A stretch of 64,000 bases of DNA from Gnomoniopsis sp. IMI 355080 (lineage: Eukaryota; Ascomycota; Sordariomycetes; Diaporthales; Gnomoniaceae). The position numbers and the translations under genes are program-made. Location of the stretch: the NCBI GenBank assembly GCA_027946555.1, contig JAPEVC010000139.1, positions 1 through 64,000 on the forward strand, written 5' to 3'. This document shows positions 1-11,200 of this stretch, piece after piece; position 1 is the first letter of the stretch, and the number at the start of each line of letters is the position of its first letter. The notes beneath the pieces are model-generated. The model had not been told where the DNA came from and did no database searches. It was given only the letters and a program-made list of their open reading frames with translations.

Positions 1-930
1 CTCCCACAAACCACCCTTTTGCAACAAGCTAAGCTGACTTTATTCCCACAGATCTGTTCTCTTTACGTGCTACTTTGAGAAACAAAACAACATCGGAAGC
101 AACAAAAAATAGAATTGGAAGAGCGCATCAGTCATTTTCTTGGAAGAGAGTTTTTGGGGAGACTTGGGTTTGAACATCTCGTTTATATCAGATACCCGAT
201 ACCCGGATTTTTACAATTGCATTTAAGCGGCCGGGTGGGCTTGGAAAAGAGAGCAAGCAAGAAAGAAAGGCCTGCACCGTATAGACATATCTACTTTTGT
301 CTTCAATTTTTTTTGTCCGCGAAGCTTTCGTGGATTTCACATGTGGGGGTCCTAGCATGGGCCCTGGAAAAGGGACTTAGAAGGGGAAGGGAGGGGTTGG
401 AATACGGGTTTCCTCTTTTCGTACACTTTTTTGATGGTTGCGCCACGGTGGATATCATTTCGATGGTTGTGAATAGGAGGGATTGAAATGCATATTGCGC
501 AAAGTGCAAACGCCCTCAAGTTTGCATCAAACATATCTCGCTTCCGGACGAACCCATGTCCCAATGCATGAAAATGCGCCTCCCGCCCACCGGGCCCGGG
601 CCATTCTAGGGTGAAGGGGAACGAGGAGCAACTTGAGGCTCAATAGATACGGTATCGGTACTTCACACATACACACAAATACGATGATTTCTCGTGATAG
701 AAAATCTGCTTCATTATAATCGTTGTCATTTAGACATGTGACTAAGAGAGACTTGAGAGAGACCCCCCGAGAGACAGACCCCTGTTGGGAAAAAAAGGTT
801 CCTATGTAAAAAAAAATTGATTTCATCAAATCATGCCCATCCATTCTGGCTACGCTGATGCCTGGGTTCATCTACCAAGTGAATGTAATGTGACTGATAT
901 GTTTGTTATGTAAGAGGATTGTGATGTAGG

Positions 931-947
931 TGTGTGTGTGTGTGTGT
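931..947. repeat. (TG)n microsatellite
   Basis: An uninterrupted TG dinucleotide run of 17 bases in an intergenic region. It is likely to vary in length between isolates. Confidence 0.9.
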
Positions 948-1099
948 ATGAATGGTGGGTTGGACATTATCTCATGATATCCGTTAAAAAATAAAGATTC
1001 TCCGTCCTGTAAAGTACCTATGCAAATAAGGAATCTCATATGGTGGTAGTAGGTGTCGTTATGTAGTAGTATGTACGGGTATCAGACCCTTATCGCTCC

Positions 1100-1123
1100 G
1101 ATGATGATGATGATGATGATGAT
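1100..1123. repeat. (GAT)8 microsatellite
   Basis: Eight uninterrupted GAT copies in intergenic sequence, downstream of the J-domain gene. There is no sign that it is translated. Confidence 0.9.
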
Positions 1124-1763
1124 ATGGGATGGGGGAAAGAGGGTGGGTTTAGACAGAGCTGACTGACGAAGCCGCCGGTCTTCGGTGCAAGACGAGGCTG
1201 CTGTGAGGGGGGGACTGACTCCTGAGCAAAATGCCTGCCTGTGCTGCTGCTACCAAGGTTGCTGACGACGGGCTGACGAGTCCTCACGAGACTTTCAGCC
1301 ACATCGAGCCTTATTTGTAGAGCAAAGAGAGTGCCGGTCAGTCCCCCCCGACTACTCGCTGGCTTACTGTTGTCCTTTGGCCCTCAAAAACCATGGCAAG
1401 CCCAGTCAGTCAACTCAGTCAAAACCCCTCCAATTCCCCCCTCCCCAAAAGTGTAAGAATGTCGTTAACACACGGGAGGTCGTTACTGCTTTCTGTTTCT
1501 TTTTTCATGTGAGGGATGATCAGGTCCAGTAAGTGTAAAGCCCCAAGAAGAGAAAGGAAAAACCCCTCTAACGCCCAAATGAAGAAAGCAGACCCAGTTG
1601 AAGATGATAGTGGACAAACACCCGCGCCGGGGGTGGTCACATAGTAGACATCAAACGCCATGATAAGAATAGGAAAAACCCCATATATGGTAGGAAAAGG
1701 AATGGTCCACATCCACCTCTCACCAATCTTGTACATCGAATGTCGCAACCCTCACGAGTATGC

Positions 1764-3449
1764 TCACGAATGTGTAGCAACATAGGCTTGCTGCTGTGCG
1801 GTCGGGTGCGTTGTCGGGTAGTAGTCGGCAAAGGTCACATCAGCCGAATCATACCGCTTCGAATGGGACACGACCTCGGGCCCATAAGACTGCGTCGTCT
1901 TGACCTTGGGGAAGGCTGCGCCAGCCACTACGTGCGGTGGCTCCCGATGCTGGCTCGTCTCGTACACGGTCCGGTCCGGTCTGACGGTGTACTTTTGCAC
2001 GCGAGGCGTGTAGTAGTCCTCCTCATCGATGGAAGTGCGTTGCCGCGACATGCGGGGCCTTTCGGCTCCCATGTGGCGGGCAAAGGCCTCTTGATCAAAG
2101 GTCTGCGCGCGGCCAAAGGAAGGGCGTGGGTCGGCGGCTGTGGCGGCGGCGGCGGCGGCGGCAGCGGCAGTGGTGGGCATGTAGCCCATGGTGGTGTGGG
2201 ACTTGTGCAGACGGGGAGGAGGTGCTTGCTGCTGGTGCTGCTGCTGTGCGGCGGGTGAAATAATGGGTGGGCTGGTAGCGTCGTTAATGATGGCCTCCGC
2301 TGCTGCGGCCTTGGGCGGCTTCTCGCCCGAGACGCGGCGCTTGGGCTTCCACTGTTCGGGATCCGGGTAGGCGTCGGAGTACAGGGGCGCCTCAGCGGTA
2401 TGCTTGGGCGAGGTTTTGCTGCTCTTCTTGGTCTGTTTGCCCTGGGTGATGTAGTGGGCTGCATACGCCAGCTTGGACTCGAAGGGGACGGCCTCGGCTG
2501 TGCTGGTAGGTAGCTCCGGGACGGGCTCGTCGCGGGGACTTGAGCGCTCCCGGTATTTGGACGGCGTCTTGTCTCGAGGGCTCTCCTTCTTGGAGGACGA
2601 TTTCTTGGCCCGACTCCTCCTGTCGTCGTCTTCCTCGCTTGTGTGCTCCTGAGACCTCATCTTCGCCCGCTGCTTCTCCTCGGCCAACTCTTGCTTTCGT
2701 CTTGCTTCAGCAGCACGCTCCTTGGCCTTCTTCTCCGCCCTGATCTCGGCTCGTATCCGGTCTTCTCGCTCCTGTTGCTCTCTTAGCTCTCTCTCTCTCT
2801 TCTTGGCGGCTTCCTTGACACGAGCCCTTTCCCTAAGTTCACGCTCCTCCTTTTCGCGCCTGGCTTGCCTCCTCCGCTTCTCGTCCTCCTCCTCTTGCCT
2901 ACGTCGGTGTGCACGCTCACGCTCCCGGTCGTCCTCACGACGTTTTCGCTCGTCAAGCCTCTCATCACTATAAGTACGTCTCGTCTTCTTCTCCTCCTGG
3001 TACGCTCTCGACCGATTCGGGATATCATGTTCGCAGGATTTCGAGAACTCGGCAGAATAGGGTTTGTAAGCTGCAGGTTTTGAAGGCGAGTGCTTGGTAG
3101 ATGACGAGCGGTATTCTGATGGGTGTGGTGCTGTATAGATGTTGACGTTGATGTTGCGGGACTGTGCGGTGGAGGTCCTGGGTATTGCCCGGTCCCTCTC
3201 TTCCCGCAGTTTCTTGGCCTTGAGCTCCAGGTCATACTTGGTCCGTTTGTCTGGATCTCCGATGGTCTCGTAAGCTTGCTGGATCTGGTGGAACTCCTCT
3301 TGTTTTTGGGCCTTAAGAGACTCGTCGGTCACCTTGTCGGGATGGCAGCTCAGCACTAGCTTCCGATAAGCTTTCTTGATAGCCGCGGAGTCGGCACTTG
3401 TATCCACTCCCAGGATTTTGTAGGGATCTGAAGGAGCGGTGGTAGCCAT
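1764..3449 (-). CDS. J-domain (DnaJ/Hsp40-like) protein with long charged tail
   Basis: A single-exon gene of 561 aa. The N-terminus is a clear J-domain at about residues 8-75, with the HPD tripeptide at 36-38 (CHPDK) that in this family stimulates Hsp70 ATPase. There is no Gly/Phe linker and no cysteine zinc-finger region, so it is a class C J-protein, not a canonical DnaJ. After the J-domain come an Arg/Glu/Lys-rich region of about residues 150-290, probably a long charged helix or coiled coil, and then a disordered tail with Gln/His-rich and poly-Ala runs near residue 420. The start ATG at 3449 leads directly into the J-domain, so it is well supported. J-proteins with such RE-rich helices are often nuclear or splicing-linked, but nothing here proves that. 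The client and location are unknown. Confidence 0.9.
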   Translation of the reverse strand: MATTAPSDPYKILGVDTSADSAAIKKAYRKLVLSCHPDKVTDESLKAQKQEEFHQIQQAYETIGDPDKRTKYDLELKAKKLREERDRAIPRTSTAQSRNINVNIYTAPHPSEYRSSSTKHSPSKPAAYKPYSAEFSKSCEHDIPNRSRAYQEEKKTRRTYSDERLDERKRREDDRERERAHRRRQEEEDEKRRRQARREKEERELRERARVKEAAKKRERELREQQEREDRIRAEIRAEKKAKERAAEARRKQELAEEKQRAKMRSQEHTSEEDDDRRSRAKKSSSKKESPRDKTPSKYRERSSPRDEPVPELPTSTAEAVPFESKLAYAAHYITQGKQTKKSSKTSPKHTAEAPLYSDAYPDPEQWKPKRRVSGEKPPKAAAAEAIINDATSPPIISPAAQQQHQQQAPPPRLHKSHTTMGYMPTTAAAAAAAAATAADPRPSFGRAQTFDQEAFARHMGAERPRMSRQRTSIDEEDYYTPRVQKYTVRPDRTVYETSQHREPPHVVAGAAFPKVKTTQSYGPEVVSHSKRYDSADVTFADYYPTTHPTAQQQAYVATHS

Positions 3450-4472
3450 GTTGGGTGAGATGGGAGGTCAGGAAGGGAAGCCGTGATGGTCGGGAAGAGG
3501 CTGTCTCCAGGAGGCAGCGGTCCGGCGTAGGATGTGGTTGTTCAAGAGGGGGTAGGATCACGCCAGTTCGTGATTTCCACCAGCAATGACTCGAAACCGG
3601 AGAGGACCGACCCAGGGATGCAATGCTGTTTCCAAACGGTCGGCGACAGGCACTGGACCGGAGTTTTGGATGCAATGCAAGAAGCGGGTCAAGGGGAAGA
3701 AGGGTCGTGTGACGATGACGTCTCTTCGGCAGGTGGTTGGTGATGAACAGGACCAGCCGCCACGGGAAGCACGCTGCACGGGGCTGCGAAGGGACAAAAC
3801 CTTTGGCTGGGCGAGCGAGGCTGAAAAGGAACAGCGTTTTAGGGATGAGATGACATACAATAGTATTCTGGAAGGCGGGAAGGGGGCGAAAAGAAGGCTG
3901 GGGGATGTGAGAGGGTTGATGTAGGTTCGACCCCGGCAGGGCGGAAGTGCACCTCTCGTCCTGTTACGACGTAGGCGGAGTTCTGGACAGGCCGCGAGGA
4001 TTACACTACCGTACCCCGTCGTACTTGTACCAGGGAGTAGTGTGGAGGCAAGCGACGGGCTTTCGATCCGGCCCAAATACTATGTATGATATCCAAGCGT
4101 GGGTCCCAAGCCAAGATGTGAGGGAGGGCCTTGTGCTTTGCGTGGAGCGAAAGCGGTCGCAAGTCAGGCCTTGTGAACCTGGGCGTTGTCGTTGCGGGAT
4201 GTTGGGGGGGCAAATAAGAAACTTCCAAGTGCCTCAGAACGTGTCCGCGATAAACAATGAGGCGCGAGGCAACCGAGGCACCGAAGACAAGGTGGGCCTC
4301 TCAAGAGGTTAGGAAAAGGAAAACAAAAAAAGGCAGACGTGGATGACAGTGTTAACAGTAGCTTGACAGCTCACTTTTTCGCTTCTCCCAAACGGCGGCA
4401 AGCGGAAAGCAAGCGAGCAATAGAAGCGCGGGAGCCCTTTTTGGGTGGTAGGGATAGGAAATCTGAATGATG

Positions 4473-4500
4473 GGATGGATGGATGGATGGATGGATGGAT
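4473..4500. repeat. (GGAT)7 microsatellite
   Basis: Seven uninterrupted GGAT copies in intergenic sequence upstream of the J-domain gene. Confidence 0.9.
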
Positions 4501-4945
4501 CCCCAGGTACGCCAGGATAGATAGATGACGGTGGCCCCAGTATATCTCCCCTGGTCCCTGGCAACTGATCCGCCTGGCCAGAAGTGGCCCTGTTGGCCCT
4601 GGGCAGAGTGTCACTGCGTTACTTGCTGCACAATGCAGGAGTGGAGCTCCGACCCAACGGCGCTGGTTCTGAAGAAAGTCAAAGCCCCGGATTCCAGCGC
4701 GAGGGGACACGATCCAATCACTGCCGTGCCAAGAATCCTGTATGGGGGGAGGGGGCCTGTCTGGGTGTGTGGATGCGCAGATGGGATGACCAGGGGGTGG
4801 CCTCCTCCTAACACAGATGCGGAAAGGCGACTAGAAGCCGTCTGCTGTCAAAGCTCGGAGCCAGCTTTCAGCGACGAGGGAAAAAAGATCAGACCTTCCA
4901 ACGATCGATGATGCTTTTGTTGGTGTGTTGGGCACAAAGCTCCTC

Positions 4946-4965
4946 TGTGTGTGTGTGTGTGTGTG
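4946..4965. repeat. (TG)10 microsatellite
   Basis: Ten uninterrupted TG copies in intergenic sequence. Confidence 0.9.
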
Positions 4966-7900
4966 GTGCCAGCCTTAAACATCCAAGAGGTCGAGATGGA
5001 TGCAGGTGGTCAGCATCTGGGAAAATAGGCGCCGGGCAATGAGCAACTTGTCCCCTGTCCTCTCCTATCGGCTCATTCGAGGTGTTGCTGGAGGGTGTGG
5101 GTGTGTAAGCCTCCCAGTACGATATCAAGGGCTGCTTATTATTCGATGACTTCCTGCGACGACAATAGCGAGTTCTCTAATATTGACTCGAGCACTCCTA
5201 TACGCCCGGAATGATAGGATAAGTGAGGCGCAAAAGGTATTTTAAAGACCAAACTTCGGAATTGGGTGATTCGTATCAGGCCAGGGCGAACGAAATAATG
5301 ATATATGAGCAACAAGCATCAATCCGTTGTCAGTCCAAGGAGAAACTACAGGCCCAAAAGGAAAGTCCAATATTGCATTGGGAGCAAACCTTAGCCACAG
5401 GTATCGTAAAGTTTGTTAGGGCCGAGAATTTAAATAAAAAAAAATTGAATCGCTGCCCCTTTCCAGTAAGACCGAACCGGTCTTTGATAGGTGTCCAGTG
5501 GTTGATCGTTGGACAAATGGCGGATTAATTGTTGGCCAATGTATGTATCAGCTCTCGTCCTCTTGTCACTGCGAGCCAAGTACCGTCGGAAGAGTCGGAA
5601 AGACAGAGATCCGCGGAGCGAGTATAGGTATCTTGTGAGGGTGTGGGTTTCTCTGAATGCGCGCGGAGACCGTGGCACGATGCACGAACAGAGTCAGGAA
5701 GAGAGGCCGAGGTACATAGTTTTAGAAGCGAAGTACAAAGTTCATGCTGGATGTGGATATCAATAGCAGCACTCAGCTTTCAGCTGAATGGCACAGCAAC
5801 TGAAATGCGAGCAGTGGGTCTGTGTGTACGATAATAAATGGAGAATCGGTCTGTCCCAAGATCCTGGGATTTCCTGGATGAGGGGAGTCGCAGGACTGCA
5901 GAAAGGAAAACACCCCCCTCGCACCCTGCGGATGAGGTAATCTGCAGCAGCAGTGGCGGTGTGTAAGAGGAATACTACAGACGATACGATGGTGTCGCGT
6001 ACAAACAAGCAACCTGTCGGCCTGTCTTCATTTCCGCTGCTAACAAGAATCGGAGGTAGGACGAGGGAAATGTGTACGATGTCTTTTCTCATCCTCGGCT
6101 GCGGAAGTACCTTGATTGAGGCTGATGAACACACTTCTACTGGACAGTCGGTGGCCATGTCTCTCCTGCGTGTGAAAGAACTGCCACACTAGGTAGTCTT
6201 CCACAGCCCAACCGGGTCGCTCATGTCAGCAGTGATAAAAGATGTGACGACGCTGACAGACAGATCGACTCTGATGTTGGGCTTCTCAGTGCAGATCTGC
6301 TGCAGTGAAAAGACTGTACTTGATGGGTGACGGGACGTGATTGACGGCCGGTATCCGGTCCCATCCACAGACCGCGGCCCACGTCAGCCAACGTGCCATC
6401 GCCTCTGCAAGATATCACAAGGTGCGTCGCGGGAAGGGCGGGAAAACCCCTGGGCTTGCCAAGTGGTCCAAGGAGCATCAACCCGGACCATACTCGTCAG
6501 GGTTGGCTACTTGCATGCTAACAGCGGGGATACTTCTTCTACTTATGTCATAGTCTTTCTCATCACCAAGGGAACGCTCTTCTCTTGGTGATCCGCAGAA
6601 TGATGCTGATAGCGCAGAAGTAACTTCTTCAGGGTTGACTGAGGCCTGACAGTTTACGCCGCGCAGCTGCAAGTCGTGATGCCGCCTGCGGCTTAACGAC
6701 CTTTCCTGACGGGCAGACAAGCAGGCAACCGGCCAGCCGGGAGAATGGGAAGAGGCATTTTGGACAGACGTTAGTCTGCTACATAGAGAGGCAAATAGTT
6801 GTTTGCCCATCGGCCAAACTCCGGAGAGGTATAAGTCATTAATCGTGGATGAAACCTCATCGAGAAGCTCTTAGCATTCAGAACCTCTGCCACCCTTAGA
6901 TGGTATATGGAGTCTGTGGCACTTGTGATAGTACTGTACTACAGTACCTATGGACCACCTTAGTATCCGGTACTATGTAATGGCACGAGTGGGTTTCCCC
7001 CTCCCACTTTTTGACCCAGCAACAGTGCCGCCGGCATACAGCGTGCCAGGCGCGACTTGGACGAAACAGATCTTGGGAATTTCATCCCATAGTTTCTGTT
7101 ACCGTGCGTTGCATGCAACCCCAAGAATCCTAGACTTGGATCAGCTTCCAAGGAAGCGATATCGCCGATGATCGCCCCCAGCCCCGCCAGCTTGGCCCTG
7201 AGGCGGGAGGGGGTGGGGCCTACAGTTACTTACGTACTGACAAAGACATGTCGCCTTGTGTTGAGCGAAAGTTCGCTTTCAGCTCTTGACGTTGAGGCTC
7301 GGGTGCGATGAGCCACATAGTACGTATACAAATTCCGGTAAAAATGACATGCATATAGCATATACAGCCCTTGTTGCTCTTATGGGTCCAGGGAGAGAGA
7401 GATAGAGAGTGGTTCCTCACCAGCCGAGATCAACAAGAAGAATCTTGTGTTTCTACATCGAGATGCCAGTCAAGGGCGCAGCAGCCGGGTGAATACACAG
7501 GTCACAGCCAGAGCAACTCCAGCGTCGCATGGTGCCTGTCAGTAACATCGTGATAGGGCAGGTGTCGGCGTCCTTTGCCAGTGTCTCCGCAGTTCTGGGC
7601 CGTATTCATCCGGCGCTGAAACTCGCCCTCTCGTCCGTCGCCTTTTCGGCTGCTGGCAAGAATTGCAATAATGACTACATCTTATTAGTTACGGTAGGTA
7701 CAGTACCCTTATTACAAAGGACTTGACTGCCTGGGGCCAACATGACCATGGCCACGACCCATATTGGCCCGAGCAAAACCCCCCACCACTCACAAGCGGT
7801 TGTTCCTCGGGTGTGACATTTGTCTAGATCTTCAACGCGATCCTCATTCCTTCTCAGGCTGCATGACACCATCAGGAGGAGGGAAAAAAGGGATGTGGCA

Positions 7901-10338
7901 GCGGCCATCCCCCCTCGCCGCACATAAATCGGGGAGAGAGACACAGGCTTCCAATGGACCTGCCTATTATCAGACCTGCGGCCTCCTCGTGACGGCCAGC
8001 AGCACGCAGGTACTCGGTTGCCGTCTGACGACAAAATCAGCACATCCCAAGTCAAACCCCCCAAACATCACCCAACCCTCTTCCCCCACGACCTTGGGAT
8101 AGCGGCCCGCATGCTAAATGCACGTTGGCGGCGTAGAATGAGGCTTTTTTGCTTTTTCCAGGGAAGCGGCTCAAACAGCACCACCAACGGTAGTCTGACA
8201 TGCTTTGTCCTACTTGGGCGTCCAGGTTGCAAGTTGAAAGCCTCAAGCTGAAGGGAGTTCGGTCGCGATAACCAACAAGTGCATGATAGTTAGCTGTTAG
8301 CTATTAATTGGGGGCCAGACGAGTCGAGGTCGTCGATTAGACTTTCAACTAATGCCAACACCGAAGTCCAAGTTCGGATCTCGTTGGCTGCCGGCAGCCC
8401 TGGGATTCGTTTCAACAGAGAATATCCCGGCGTTTTAGGCGGCTGGACGCTCCAGATCGAGAACCTATGAAACTTTCAAGAAAACGTGAGAAGAAAAAAT
8501 AAATGCCATGTTTCTGTTCTTCTTCTAAGGTCATCGCCAGCGTTCATCCTAGTTCATCCGCTGTCGAATCGTCCGCTCCCGGACGATCAACCGGGTAGTT
8601 AATGAGAAGATTCTAGAAGTCTATTCGCTAGAGTGGATCCAGGCTAAGGAGATCTGATTTTTAGTGAGCTGCCTAGTGCCCTTGATAGCTAGAAGAACTC
8701 GTGCCCGTCAGGGTTGATAGCTCTTTGAGAAAGCTGCTGATCACGATCCATCCTCCCTCGACCACACTTTGACCGGTGAGCTTACGAGGTTGAGTAAGCG
8801 GGGTGCATTGCGAACGCGAGTATCGTTTGCGGCCTGCGTGTTTCGCATGTGTCCTGCCACCTCTGCATTGCAGAGAACATTCAATTTAGTTGCTGCATGT
8901 TGATTTTTGTTGACAGAAAAAGAGGGCGACAATCTGAGGCAGAGGATAATGCAGAGTCCAGGAGGACAAGAGAGAAGCCAATGATTTACCATAGTACCCC
9001 GCCAGGTGATACCCCTCAGTATCTAATGGCGGGTCCCGCCCACGCCCAGCATGAAGTGGCTGGTAGGTTACTCACTAATACTTTTCCACACGGAGTCATA
9101 CCCAAATCTGTTGACACGATACCCTCCTGAGACCCTTTAGCCTGCCCCAGTAGAATACTGCCTTGTTTATCTTATCAAGTGACGACCACGATCAACAAGG
9201 TATCCTCATCATCGAGCGAATCCTCAACGCTGAGAGAATCACTGCTTGGAATGAGGACTAACATCTGCCTTGTGGGCCCCACACGCAGTCATACGTCGTC
9301 TGCTGCGCTTCTTGACTTTACAGAGCCGTCTCCACCGCTTTGCCCGGCTCCGAGGTCTTTCGGTAGATATCATCCTTGATAAAAGAGATCCTCACGATGA
9401 TGCCGATACTTCTCTCTGGTGAGCGAGTAAGTCAGGTGGTGAGACGGCGCCATGTTGCCGAATTCCAAGGACATGCGTCCTCACCGATTTACTGCAAAAG
9501 CGAGACAGCAGCAGACACAAAAAACCATGGCGGTGAAGGCCCCAATTCTTCAACCTACTAGGTGCAGGGCTACTATGTACTGAACCAAGTTATTGTTTTC
9601 GACAATGTTCCGATCTGTAGTCTCCTCATCCTCTTTTTGTTTCTTTTCTGCCTCGAGCGGTGAGACGTATTTGGCAAGGACGTGCTGATAATCTGTACTC
9701 TGAGGTGAACAGACCGTGCAGTGAGTGTTGAGTGTAACCGTCAGGCCCCGTCGTCTTACATGCGCCAGAGGCGAAGTCGCTTCACATCTGTCTCTGAGCC
9801 CTTCACCGGTGTCTGTTGTCTCTTACCTGTAATTTTTTAGTAGTTCTTTTCTGCCTTTCCTCTTTCCGAACTTGGAAGTCCATTTGACAACGTCACCAGA
9901 GCCCCAGTAAACCCGGATGCAAATCACCAGGCACCCTAAACTGCCTCGTCACTTACATAGCATGTGGTATGTGGGGGGGATCGTGACATACTCACGCCTT
10001 GGTCCCGGTACCACGATAAATGGCGCATCCGGGTTTAGCCTTTTAGTGTGTTCATCCAGTTGGTGGGTGTGCAGGTGTGCAGGCCCTCCCCCCAAATTCA
10101 GCCCATTCCGTGATAGTCTTTGCCTGCATATCCGTCCTATGGTACGATTTCACCCCAGCCCGCTGACGATTGGCCGGCCATGCTCAAAATGTGCAGGCGC
10201 TTTCTCGCCTTGCAGTGGGTGTACAGTTTTCCCTCCCCGACCATTCAACTGCCCAGGTGCGTACCGAAAACGTAGAGTCGCAAATCGGAGGTGGGTGTGT
10301 GTGTGTTCCAGACCACACAGCTCACCATCTGCGGCTCC

Positions 10339-10357
10339 TACATACATACATACATAC
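10339..10357. repeat. (TACA)n microsatellite
   Basis: Nearly five tandem copies of a TACA tetranucleotide in intergenic sequence. Confidence 0.85.
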
Positions 10358-11200
10358 CTTGTTGCGAGGACCGGGACACATCTTTTGCTCTCGACAAAGC
10401 CGACTTGCCCTTTTCGCAATAACAGTAACAATTGCCCAACCTGTCACCTTTCGCGCTAATTGGGAAGCACAAACACGGGATGATCTCATGATGGCGGCAG
10501 TCAATGAATTCGTGGCCTTCCCAATACTGGGGGTTGGTCACTAGACTAGACGATGGTGGACTGAAGCCCGCAGCCCAACAAGCGGCAGATCCATTGAGGC
10601 GGCCCTATTCTTCTGCACGCAACCTTACCTTCTGCGCGCACAACGTCCCCCCAAGTCGACGTCAAGTGACCTTGTTTTCATCCCAAATCGTACGTCAGAA
10701 TTCAAATAGACACCCAAAGTAGCGGCACGGCACAAGCCGCTGCCGCTGCCGCTTTTGCTAATTTTTTTACATTGTTTTTCGCGCGATGCAACAACGCATG
10801 TGCGTTGATCGTCAGTGTGGGGTCTGGCCACCACCTCGCCTCTGCGGTGGCGGCAGTGATGCGAATAATTCGCGATTTTTTTGTTTTGCTCGGTAGGGTA
10901 CATACCGCAATATTCTCGTCCCATTCTCTGCCAACGTTACAAGAATTCCCGGCTGTTGTTGAGTGAAGAATACGTAAGGTCAGGTAAGGTCGGGCGTCTC
11001 TGCGCCAGGCGGTACCGTGCACGTTTTGTTGGTGGCATGTATGGAACAGGGCAGCTAGAAAGGGCACTTGTGCTTGTCTATCGTGGGCCGGTGCCGGCCA
11101 GGCATAGATCAGATGACCAGGAACAGTCTGTCAACGAGAGCAGCCAGCTCGTGAAGCGGTGACTGGCTGCTCCTTCTCGGTAATTGGGGGACGACTTGAC

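Larger units (their letters stand above)
1..1763. other. Intergenic, no gene recognised
   Basis: No open frame here resembles a known protein, and the short frames present lack fungal codon bias or recognisable domains. The stretch lies downstream of the J-domain gene that ends at 1764, so its right part should hold that gene's 3' UTR. It contains a TG microsatellite and a GAT microsatellite, listed separately, and several poly-A and poly-T runs. I see nothing else. Confidence 0.6.
3450..11200. other. Long intergenic region, no gene recognised
   Basis: The first few hundred bases should contain the promoter and 5' UTR of the J-domain gene on the minus strand. The rest holds only short frames without domains, codon bias or supportable exon junctions. 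It contains GGAT, TG and CATA microsatellites. A multi-exon gene with short exons or a non-coding RNA cannot be excluded by eye. Confidence 0.45.

Noticed and set aside
1740..2370. Plus-strand open frames over the J-domain gene, including a Gly-rich one
   Set aside because: They are antisense shadows of the poly-Ala and Pro-rich end of a well-supported minus-strand gene.
3915..3945. A tRNA-like B-box sequence (GGTTCGACCCC)
   Set aside because: The flanking bases cannot form a T-arm stem, and no A-box or acceptor stem is present.
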